From Alkalihalobacillus bogoriensis ATCC BAA-922 (lineage in GTDB: Bacteria; Bacillota; Bacilli; Bacillales; Bacillaceae_F): a stretch of DNA of 64,000 nt. The stretch's first letter is position 1. Each line of letters opens with the position of its first letter. Of the stretch, positions 36,059-43,225 are shown in pieces. The notes below the pieces were generated by a model that saw nothing but the letters and a program-made list of their open reading frames with translations, ran no database searches and was not told the DNA's origin. The stretch lies in assembly GCF_000621445.1 (NCBI RefSeq), contig NZ_KK211280.1:49644-113643 (forward strand), read 5' to 3'. A program made the position numbers and the translations under genes.

Positions 36059-36982
36059 CTATGAACGAATTTGGTGTGTGACTGGAATGTCACTAATGGA
36101 TGGTCCATCAGATTGTTTTTCTTTAGAAACCCACTGTTTAAACACATACCCGATTGTCACACCGTAAATAATTTCTTGAATGACCTTCATAATAACACCC
36201 GCTAATTGCTGATCGTGATGGACAGACATTGGGGAAAAACCATTTTCACCAAGTAATTGATATGGAACCATTTCTCCTGGTGGTAAACAATACGCCATCA
36301 CAACAGCCCAAGTTGTTGGGTCACTATAGACGGCATAAACCGGCGAGCCTGCAAAAATAATTAAAGCACAAGCAGGTGTTAAAAAGGCCCCATTGGCAAA
36401 TATATAAAGCATTCTTCGCAAGTCCGTTAGTTGTCCTTTCATCGGTAATGGGGCTAACATGAACCACCACATTAAAAAGGCTCCAAGTAATAATCCGATT
36501 TCATATAAACTATGCAACGCTACATTTTTCATCAACGTATCAAAAACAACAGGTAAATGATAAATCGAGAACATCCCATTAAACCAAAGGATAGCCACCA
36601 ATGGGTTAAACACATATTTCGCATAGTTCACGAAGGTTGTCCCTTCTAGCTTTCTTCCTATTGCTTGAAAGACCCATTTTGGGGTACCTAAAATAAATAA
36701 TGGGACAGCACAAATATAAGCAAATACCATTTGAAACATGTGGAATGTCAACATTAAATGACCTGCAATATAAAGTGGACTACCCCACCCTAAATAAAGC
36801 ATAAATAAACCTAGAAAAAAGAATATTTTTTGCTTTACCTTTACTGGTGTAGAATCTTGGAAGCGATGTCTCCACTTTTCTACGAGAAGCAAGTAAAGAA
36901 GTCCAACCACTCCTAATATAAGGATAAGCTCAGGAGTCCATAAAGCCCGGAAACTAAAGTTAGAAAATAATAGATCTATCAT
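36059..36982 (-). CDS. ctaG: cytochrome c oxidase assembly factor CtaG (caa3 type)
   Basis: A 307-residue membrane protein with about seven helices; typical segments are LFMLYLGWGSPLYIAGHLMLTFHMFQMVFAY and the His-rich FSIYHLPVVFDTLMKNVALHSLYE, plus SVHHDQQLAGVIMKVIQEI near the C-terminus. CtaG is needed for copper insertion into caa3 oxidase in Bacillus. AGGAGGAAA precedes the ATG at 36982. It is first of the three-gene copper-assembly operon. Confidence 0.92.
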   Translation of the reverse strand: MIDLLFSNFSFRALWTPELILILGVVGLLYLLLVEKWRHRFQDSTPVKVKQKIFFFLGLFMLYLGWGSPLYIAGHLMLTFHMFQMVFAYICAVPLFILGTPKWVFQAIGRKLEGTTFVNYAKYVFNPLVAILWFNGMFSIYHLPVVFDTLMKNVALHSLYEIGLLLGAFLMWWFMLAPLPMKGQLTDLRRMLYIFANGAFLTPACALIIFAGSPVYAVYSDPTTWAVVMAYCLPPGEMVPYQLLGENGFSPMSVHHDQQLAGVIMKVIQEIIYGVTIGYVFKQWVSKEKQSDGPSISDIPVTHQIRS

Positions 36983-37024
36983 GTTTTTCCTCCTAAACAA
37001 AAAGATTAACAAAAAGATTACAAT

Positions 37025-37038
37025 ACATTGTACAATGT
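37025..37038. promoter_or_regulatory. perfect palindrome in the ctaG promoter region
   Basis: ACATTGTACAATGT is a 14-bp perfect palindrome just downstream of a likely minus-strand promoter (TTGAAT, 16-18 bp, TATATT/TATTAT). Its position would suit a repressor. It does not fit a CopY or CsoR box, so the regulator is unknown. Confidence 0.45.
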
Positions 37039-37183
37039 ACCATATAATATAAGTATAGAAAAAAGGTATTCAAAGTTTAAACACTAACAAATACTATAGC
37101 ATATTATACTCTCTTTCCTAAGCTAGAAAGATGTCTTTTTTGTTACCTTTTCTCGACCAATTTTTTCAATAAAAGGAGTTTAT

Positions 37184-38005
37184 ATGTCAAACCAACATTT
37201 AATCGCATTAGACTTAGACGGCACTTTACTAAATGAAAAAAAGGAAATCTCAACTCGGACAAAAGAAACGATACTGAAAGCGAAAGAAGAAGGTCATATT
37301 GTATGTATTGCCACCGGACGTCCATACCGTGCTAGCTTGCAATATTACAATGAATTATCTTTAAATACACCTATCGTCAACTTTAATGGTGCTTTTGTCC
37401 ATCACCCTACTAATAGTAGCTTCGGGTATCATCATACCCCAATGGATAAACAAACTGCAAAAGCTATCATTGAAACATGTGAAGCTTTCCGTGTCCAAAA
37501 TATTATGGTTGAAGTGATTGACGACTTTTATTTGCGTTACTTAGATAAAATGATTATTGATACGTTTACAATGGGACAATCTCCTGTAAAGCATGGAAAT
37601 CTACACTCTTTACTAGATGAAGATCCGACATCAATATTAGTCCATCCTAAAGAAGATCACGTTCAAGAACTTAGAAAACTCCTTCAAGATGCACACGCTG
37701 AAGTCATTGACCAACGAATGTGGGGAGCACCGTGGCATGTCATTGAAATCATTAGAGCTGGCATACATAAAGCGGTCGGGTTAAAAAAGATTGCAGATTA
37801 TTATCAAATCCCAAAAGAACGAATTATTGCATTTGGTGATGAAGATAATGATTTAGAAATGCTCGAATACGCTGGAAAAGGGGTAGCGATGGGGAACGGT
37901 ATCAAAGAGGCGAAACAAGTCGCCAAATTTGTCACTGCAACAAATGAAGAAGAAGGGATTGCGTTATTTTTGGAGGAGGAATTAGGGATTAGTCTTCATT
38001 CCTAA
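37184..38005 (+). CDS. Cof-type HAD-IIB family phosphatase
   Basis: A 273-residue haloacid-dehalogenase hydrolase. The nucleophile motif is LIALDLDGTLL near the N-terminus, motif II VCIATGRPYR, a C2 cap, and the C-terminal motif IAFGDEDNDLEMLEYAGKGVAMGNG. Such enzymes dephosphorylate sugar phosphates, nucleotides or flavin precursors; the substrate cannot be told. AAAGGAG precedes the ATG. Confidence 0.92.
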   Translation: MSNQHLIALDLDGTLLNEKKEISTRTKETILKAKEEGHIVCIATGRPYRASLQYYNELSLNTPIVNFNGAFVHHPTNSSFGYHHTPMDKQTAKAIIETCEAFRVQNIMVEVIDDFYLRYLDKMIIDTFTMGQSPVKHGNLHSLLDEDPTSILVHPKEDHVQELRKLLQDAHAEVIDQRMWGAPWHVIEIIRAGIHKAVGLKKIADYYQIPKERIIAFGDEDNDLEMLEYAGKGVAMGNGIKEAKQVAKFVTATNEEEGIALFLEEELGISLHS

Positions 38006-38132
38006 CAAATATCTTTCCAAGGTAAAGTGGCGGAAAGCCTATCCCAACTAGTCCTTTTATGTTACTCTAGAAACTAGGAAATAAAAGAGACAGAAAACAA
38101 GTCGATTCGTTGTACAAAAAGGGGGAAATGGT

Positions 38133-38585
38133 ATGAAGATTTATGAGGTACCTAAGGATTCAGACCAACCACTTCGAAATAAAATTGCTGATCTATTAAT
38201 GGGGCAAATGGAGTCAGTTGGTGAAAAGAATGCATATGAGATCCTTTTAGAAGCCATTAATTTAGCCCTACAAGAAGGTTCAAGCGCACATATATTCGTT
38301 GCAGAAAAAGATAATACGATACTAGGCGCTGCCTTTTTTAATATTGGAATTAGTATTGACAAAGGAGGACATTATCTTTGGTTAAATGATTTATACGTTC
38401 ATAAAGAACATCGTAACCAAGGGATTGCAAAAAAGATCCTTCTTAACGTCATTTACTGGGCCGAGAATAAAAAAATTAAAGGAATTGAACTTGAAACAGG
38501 GATTAATAATGAAGCAACTAAAGCCCTTTATAATTCATTAGGGTTTTACGATATTATCTCGAAACGATATGGTTTCAGATTTTAA
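38133..38585 (+). CDS. GNAT family N-acetyltransferase
   Basis: A 150-residue acetyltransferase with the acetyl-CoA loop LYVHKEHRNQGIAKKILLNVI and the C-terminal motif ETGINNEATKALYNSLGFYD. The substrate is unknown. AAAGGGGGA precedes the ATG, and a terminator directly follows the stop, so it appears to be monocistronic. Confidence 0.9.
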   Translation: MKIYEVPKDSDQPLRNKIADLLMGQMESVGEKNAYEILLEAINLALQEGSSAHIFVAEKDNTILGAAFFNIGISIDKGGHYLWLNDLYVHKEHRNQGIAKKILLNVIYWAENKKIKGIELETGINNEATKALYNSLGFYDIISKRYGFRF

Positions 38586-38612
38586 ACTGCCGACGTATAC
38601 TGGCAGTTTTTT
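38584..38612 (+). terminator. terminator after the GNAT gene
   Basis: AAACTGCC and GGCAGTTT form a stem starting in the stop codon, followed by a T-run. Confidence 0.8.
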
Positions 38613-38750
38613 TATTTTGTCCATGGAAAAAACAGATTTTTTTCTTTTTTTCTAAACGTCTGCACTTCTTTTTTTAAATTTAAGGCATAGGATAATATCA
38701 ACCTAGAATTACACAATTTACACAATTGATGGGTAAGGAGTGTACTAACT

Positions 38751-39350
38751 ATGAATAAGTCATTTTATGAAGCTGAATTCAATGACCTTTACATCAAATT
38801 ATCAAAAGATGCACTCCACGAATTCATAAAGAAAATGATGGATGAAAACTTCTCACTCTTTTGGCGCTACGAAGATGAAACGATTTATCTTATCATCGAC
38901 AACGAAGATGCTCTTTACGAAATTCCCTTTAAACGCAGTGATGATTCACTTACCCTCCATGTTGACCACTTACAAGTAAACAATGAAATCATCGTTGAAG
39001 CACTTGAGGTTTTCATTTCTGAATTCAGTGGAAATGGTGTAGTAAAAAAGTTTACTGGTGGCCCGCTTTATATTACCTCTTATCGTACTGGAGATATTCA
39101 GTCCATTATTGAAATTGATGGGAGTGACAAAATCATTATGAATAAAAATGGCTCTATTATAGAGTACAAGGAGTATGGTCATGAATTAGAACCAAAAACC
39201 ATTTATCATATGACACTACTAGAAATCGATTACGAGCTAATGGAACTTCATGAAGCGATCCAATCTGAAGATGAAGCACAAATTCGTAAACATAAAAAGC
39301 GTTTAAAAAAATTAGTAAGTCGTCATAACGAAGTTTCTCAATTTTTGTAA
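38751..39350 (+). CDS. unknown soluble protein
   Basis: A 199-residue acidic protein with no signal or membrane segment and no motif recognised. The C-terminal 50 residues look like a helical hairpin or coiled coil (LLEIDYELMELHEAIQSEDE, then KHKKRLKKLVSRHNEVSQFL). AAGGAGTG precedes the ATG by about nine bases. A terminator follows, so it is probably a single-gene transcript. Confidence 0.75.
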   Translation: MNKSFYEAEFNDLYIKLSKDALHEFIKKMMDENFSLFWRYEDETIYLIIDNEDALYEIPFKRSDDSLTLHVDHLQVNNEIIVEALEVFISEFSGNGVVKKFTGGPLYITSYRTGDIQSIIEIDGSDKIIMNKNGSIIEYKEYGHELEPKTIYHMTLLEIDYELMELHEAIQSEDEAQIRKHKKRLKKLVSRHNEVSQFL

Positions 39351-39386
39351 TGCGCTTAGCAACCTCATATTTCTCCGATTGGAGAG

Positions 39387-39416
39387 GCAAGCACGGACAT
39401 GGTGCTTGCAATTTTT
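39387..39416 (+). terminator. terminator after the unknown gene at 38751
   Basis: GCAAGCAC and GTGCTTGC form a perfect stem, followed by AATTTTTT. Confidence 0.8.
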
Positions 39417-39446
39417 TCTGCCTTCACTCTCTCTTTTATCCTCTGC

Positions 39447-39698
39447 TTAATGAAAAATCCGATGAGTCTCATCGATACTACTTTCCTTATACCGATTTTC
39501 ATGCAACAGCAATCGCAATCTTTCATACATGTATAACATGACCATCTCCATCACTTCATCATCTGACATGTCTTTAATATACTTTTCCAATTCTTTTCGT
39601 TCTGTATTTTCTACAATATCAGACACAAGGAGAAGCGCATCCTCATCACTATTAATGTCTTTGGCATACATCTTAAATAGATCTTCTACAAATTTCAT
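39447..39698 (-). CDS. small helical protein, DUF6154-like
   Basis: An 83-residue acidic protein. The arrangement MKFVEDLFKMYAKDI, SDEDALLLVSDIV, RKELEKYIKDMSDDEVMEM and YMYERLRLL resembles the short Bacillus family DUF6154, as remembered. Function is unknown. AGGTGAAG precedes the ATG. Confidence 0.7.
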   Translation of the reverse strand: MKFVEDLFKMYAKDINSDEDALLLVSDIVENTERKELEKYIKDMSDDEVMEMVMLYMYERLRLLLHENRYKESSIDETHRIFH

Positions 39699-39738
39699 AC
39701 CTTCACCTCGGTATTAGCATATACATTTCCACACAGTT

Positions 39739-40296
39739 TTATCGATAGAAAATCATCATCACTAAAATACAATCGTCTCCTCCAATGTTTTTGTATTCAT
39801 GTTCATAATGAGCCGCAAATTGAATCGCTTCACCTTGATGTAAGACAAACTCTTGTGTGGCCACAGTAAGTGACATGTTCCCTTTTTCAACAAAAATATA
39901 TTCCTCAACACCTTCAGGATGAGCCTCTGAACAGTAATGACAATGTTGTTTTAATGTTATTGAAAAACATTCAACAGGCTTCCCGATTTCTTTTGGAAAA
40001 ATCGGTCTCACTAAAAACTGACCACTTTCATCAGGCAATGGCTTAATTGTATCTCGATTCACAACTTTAACTTGTGGTTTTTCTTCTTCAATAAAAGTCG
40101 TAAAAGGTACTTGTAATCCATTTGCAATTTTCCATAATGTACTTACAGTCGGATTCGATTCTCCTCTTTCAATTTGCCCTAACATTGGTTTGCTCACGTC
40201 TGTTATTTGAGCAAGTTTGTCTAAGCTTAACTTTCTACTCATACGAATCTTTTTTAAACGTGTTCCAATCCTGTCATTTAAATTTACAGATTCCAT
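39739..40296 (-). CDS. XRE-family HTH / cupin regulator
   Basis: A 185-residue regulator. The N-terminal Cro/C1-type HTH (residues ~10-66, LSLDKLAQITDVSKPMLGQIERGESNPTVSTLW) is fused to a C-terminal cupin (HPEGVEEYIFVEKGNMSL, GEAIQFAAHYEHEYKN) with metal-ligand-type histidines. It is divergent from azlC-azlD, and a perfect inverted repeat lies in the shared promoter region, so it probably regulates the exporter in response to an amino acid or other small ligand. Confidence 0.9.
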   Translation of the reverse strand: MESVNLNDRIGTRLKKIRMSRKLSLDKLAQITDVSKPMLGQIERGESNPTVSTLWKIANGLQVPFTTFIEEEKPQVKVVNRDTIKPLPDESGQFLVRPIFPKEIGKPVECFSITLKQHCHYCSEAHPEGVEEYIFVEKGNMSLTVATQEFVLHQGEAIQFAAHYEHEYKNIGGDDCILVMMIFYR

Positions 40297-40308
40297 ATAA
40301 AATTCTCC

Positions 40309-40337
40309 TTGCCGATTTGTATGTTATCACATACAAT
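40309..40337 (+). promoter_or_regulatory. azlC promoter overlapped by an inverted-repeat operator
   Basis: TTGCCG (40309-40314), 17 bp and TACAAT (40332-40337) form a plus-strand promoter. The operator TTGTATGT-TATC-ACATACAA (40317-40336) covers the spacer and -10 box, a position for repression by the divergent XRE/cupin protein. Confidence 0.7.
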
Positions 40338-40379
40338 TAGTATATCATATTTTACACATTAGAAGAAAGGAAAGATAAA

Positions 40380-41084
40380 ATGAACACTGCAACCGTTCAA
40401 AAACGCCCGAATTCAGCCGTTTATAAAGGGTTAATGGCAGGAGTCGGAATTGCGATTGGTTATACACCTGCTGCCATTACATTTGGTCTACTTGCTAAAA
40501 GTACTGGACTCTCGTTTATCGAAACATTTGCGATGAGTGTATTTGTTTATGCTGGCGCAGCTCAATATATGGCGTTAAATTTAATTGCAATCGGCACTGG
40601 TGCATTTGAAATCATTTTCACCACGTTTATTGTCAACATCCGCCACCTGCTTATGAGTGCATCTGTAAGCGAAAAGCTAGTGGATACCCACCCAATAAAA
40701 AAAGCAGGACTAGCCTTTGGGATTACGGATGAAGTTTTTGCCGTTACGACCACACAAGAAGGGAAAATGAAAGCCGCTTTTCTTTTTGGTGTTGCCCTCA
40801 TCGCATATTCAAGCTGGGTAATTAATACTGCCATTGGCTATTACGTTGGAGCGATATTACCAGACTCCCTCCAACAAAGTATGGCGATTGCTCTTTATGC
40901 AATGTTTATTGCATTATTAATGCCTTCCTTAAAAAAGCATCGCAAAGTTGTGTCTCTCGCGATCTTAGCAGCTCTATTAAATTCAATTTTTTCATTATTC
41001 CTGCCAACAGGCTGGTCTATCATATGTGCTACAGTTGGGTCATCTATCGCTATTGAACTTATCGAAAGAAAGGGGAGAACATAA
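40380..41084 (+). CDS. azlC: branched-chain amino acid exporter subunit AzlC
   Basis: Large subunit of an AzlCD (LIV-E family) permease, 234 residues with about seven helices. Family features are GYTPAAITFGLLAKSTGLSF, AMSVFVYAGAAQYMAL, FIVNIRHLLMSASVS and FGITDEVFAVTT. AzlC proteins export branched-chain amino acids or analogues. AAAGGAAAG precedes the ATG; the last base of the stop codon is the first base of azlD. Confidence 0.93.
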   Translation: MNTATVQKRPNSAVYKGLMAGVGIAIGYTPAAITFGLLAKSTGLSFIETFAMSVFVYAGAAQYMALNLIAIGTGAFEIIFTTFIVNIRHLLMSASVSEKLVDTHPIKKAGLAFGITDEVFAVTTTQEGKMKAAFLFGVALIAYSSWVINTAIGYYVGAILPDSLQQSMAIALYAMFIALLMPSLKKHRKVVSLAILAALLNSIFSLFLPTGWSIICATVGSSIAIELIERKGRT

Positions 41085-41392
41085 TGGAATTACCTTTATT
41101 GTATGTCATTATCGGAATGGCGATTGTAACTTACATACCTAGATTACTTCCTCTTATTTTACTTGATACTGAAAAAATTCCCCCTTTTGTTCAAGCCGTG
41201 TTACGAAATGTTCCTTATGCGGCACTTGGTGCCCTTATTTTTCCTGGGGTACTATTTATTCATGAATCGATTTGGTTTGGGATTATTGGTGCTATAACAG
41301 CTATCGTGATTGCTTATCTTGGTGCAAATTTAATCATCGTTGTCATCAGTTCGATATTTGTATTATTTATGTATTCTTCCTTTTTTTTATAA
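41084..41392 (+). CDS. azlD: branched-chain amino acid exporter subunit AzlD
   Basis: Small subunit, 102 residues and four helices. It includes the typical YIPRLLPLILL and PPFVQAVLRNVPYAALGALIFPG. Overlap with azlC (TAATG) indicates coupled translation. Confidence 0.92.
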   Translation: MELPLLYVIIGMAIVTYIPRLLPLILLDTEKIPPFVQAVLRNVPYAALGALIFPGVLFIHESIWFGIIGAITAIVIAYLGANLIIVVISSIFVLFMYSSFFL

Positions 41393-41429
41393 TGCCTTTT
41401 ACATAACACAACAGGCGATGGCTAACGGA

Positions 41430-41467
41430 AAGGTGACTCAAAAAGTTTTCACTTCATGAGTCACCTT
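41430..41467. terminator. bidirectional terminator after azlD
   Basis: AAGGTGACTCA pairs with TGAGTCACCTT between convergent genes; T-richness is modest. Confidence 0.7.
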
Positions 41468-41473
41468 TCTCTG

Positions 41474-41779
41474 TTATCCAGACTGTTGTTGGTCCTTTGT
41501 CCTTATTTCTTTAATGGCATGATTAACGGCAGCACGATGCTTCCAAAGGAGTGGCAATACTTCTTCTACTGCCAAAAACGTCTCTGCTATATCCGAATAC
41601 TTATCCCCTTTTCCATGAATAGACCAGTTACCATTTGTATTCATTAGTGTTAACTGTCCTCCTCTTTCACGGTCATGAAATACGAAATAATATTTGTGTC
41701 CTTGCGAATCAAAGCTCGCAAACTCTGAAAAAGAAGTGAGAAACTGCTCAATATGAACCCTCTTGCTTATTATCAACAT
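41474..41779 (-). CDS. unknown 101-residue protein
   Basis: A small soluble protein with no signal or recognised domain (SQGHKYYFVFHDRERGGQLTL, SIHGKGDKYSDIAETFLAVEEVLP). It is divergent from the YwqB-like gene. Its own start is ATG but the ribosome site is weak (AAGAGGG further upstream). Confidence 0.6.
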   Translation of the reverse strand: MLIISKRVHIEQFLTSFSEFASFDSQGHKYYFVFHDRERGGQLTLMNTNGNWSIHGKGDKYSDIAETFLAVEEVLPLLWKHRAAVNHAIKEIRTKDQQQSG

Positions 41780-41944
41780 TTCGATTCACCACCTTTTCAT
41801 TTACGACTTTCTTTTCCTTTTCTTTTTTTTCCGTAAAAATCCTGCCTCATTTTGTAAACTTTCCTTTTTTCACCGCCTTAGACTTTTCTTCTTTCGTTAC
41901 GGGGGTTACAATAAAAGGATGACAATAAACGGTGGTGGCAACAA

Positions 41945-43225
41945 ATGAACGTTTTTTCTTTAACAGATGACCAATATCATACTATGGAAACAGCGATTGT
42001 ATCTGTATACCGAGAGATGACAACTTCAAACTATTTAACGGATCGACACCAGTTTGAAATCGCGCAATCTGCTTCTGTCGTCATTGACAGATTAGAGCTA
42101 ACAACCCAATCGATTGATGCAACCATCATTTTCATTAATGGTGTTTTATCATTAGCCAAAAAGTTTTCAACATACTCTTCGTTTGAACGAAGATTCTCAC
42201 AGTTTTTCCATGGACTATTGGAGCTACGAAAACAAGACCTTATTGAAAAAGGACGTCAACTTAACAAAGAAGAACATCAATATATTTCAAACGAACTCCT
42301 ATATCATTATATTGATAACCTTCATCTCCCATCATCCCCTTGGGATAAGGTGATACGGCTATGGTTATTGACGATGACATCAAATGAGCAACTGACGAAT
42401 TATTTAAACGAATTAAATAAATCACAAGAAAAGTGGCCATCTCATTTTTCTTTATCCCTACTTACAAGTCTTGTCGCTCTTTATATTGGAGATGGGTCTC
42501 AATCGCTCTCTTTATTACGTCCATATAAACAAATGTTACGACCACATGACATTTATGATCATTTTTTACTTTTAAAACATACGAAGGAATGGGAAATGCT
42601 CCGTCTTTGGTTTGATTATTTTAAGCCTTTTTGGAAGCATGAAAAACTTGGCAAACTCGAAGACATTTATACTGAATCCCTTGTTCATACAAATAGCGAG
42701 AGAGAAGATGTTTCCGATATAATTTGGGAAAAATGGCTTCAACAACCGAGTTTTCAAAAATATAAACGATTGAAACAACAATACGGTTTAGGTTCAAATA
42801 ACCAAAGATTACCTTCATTATTGAACTCTTTAAAGCAACAACTTCATAACCCAGCAACAGAGAGACTATTATTGCAACTTTTGTTACTTGAAGAAAGAGT
42901 TGATGAAACTGTTGAGTATTTTCTCATGTTCGAGAAATCACCGCTACAACTAAGTGAGGAAAAAAAACAGTTACTTATTATGATTCAAACCCGTAACCCG
43001 AAGGCGGCTATTCCGATTTATCATCAGTTTATTGTTCGGTTAGTGGAACGGAAAACGAGACAACATTACGAAGAAGCCGTCGTTTATATGAAGCAACTTC
43101 AAAGCATATATAACACCATTGGAGAAAACGACCAATTTTATGAGTATATTCGTCAACTGAAACAGCTATATAAAACATATCGAGCTTTAATACAGGAGAT
43201 GAAAACCATTGACTTATCATTATAA
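41945..43225 (+). CDS. YwqB-like protein without recognisable SWIM zinc finger
   Basis: A 426-residue, mainly alpha-helical protein upstream of and overlapping a SNF2 helicase gene, the position of YwqB in Bacillus. YwqB proteins carry a SWIM zinc finger (CxCxnCxH) in the N-terminal part; here no cysteine is visible at all, so the finger is absent. The remainder (LNELNKSQEKWPSHFSLSLL, YFKPFWKHEKLGKLEDIYTE, EEAVVYMKQLQSIY) is repeat-like and helical. Function is unknown; translational coupling suggests it works with the helicase. GGTGGTGG precedes the ATG. Confidence 0.7.
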   Translation: MNVFSLTDDQYHTMETAIVSVYREMTTSNYLTDRHQFEIAQSASVVIDRLELTTQSIDATIIFINGVLSLAKKFSTYSSFERRFSQFFHGLLELRKQDLIEKGRQLNKEEHQYISNELLYHYIDNLHLPSSPWDKVIRLWLLTMTSNEQLTNYLNELNKSQEKWPSHFSLSLLTSLVALYIGDGSQSLSLLRPYKQMLRPHDIYDHFLLLKHTKEWEMLRLWFDYFKPFWKHEKLGKLEDIYTESLVHTNSEREDVSDIIWEKWLQQPSFQKYKRLKQQYGLGSNNQRLPSLLNSLKQQLHNPATERLLLQLLLLEERVDETVEYFLMFEKSPLQLSEEKKQLLIMIQTRNPKAAIPIYHQFIVRLVERKTRQHYEEAVVYMKQLQSIYNTIGENDQFYEYIRQLKQLYKTYRALIQEMKTIDLSL

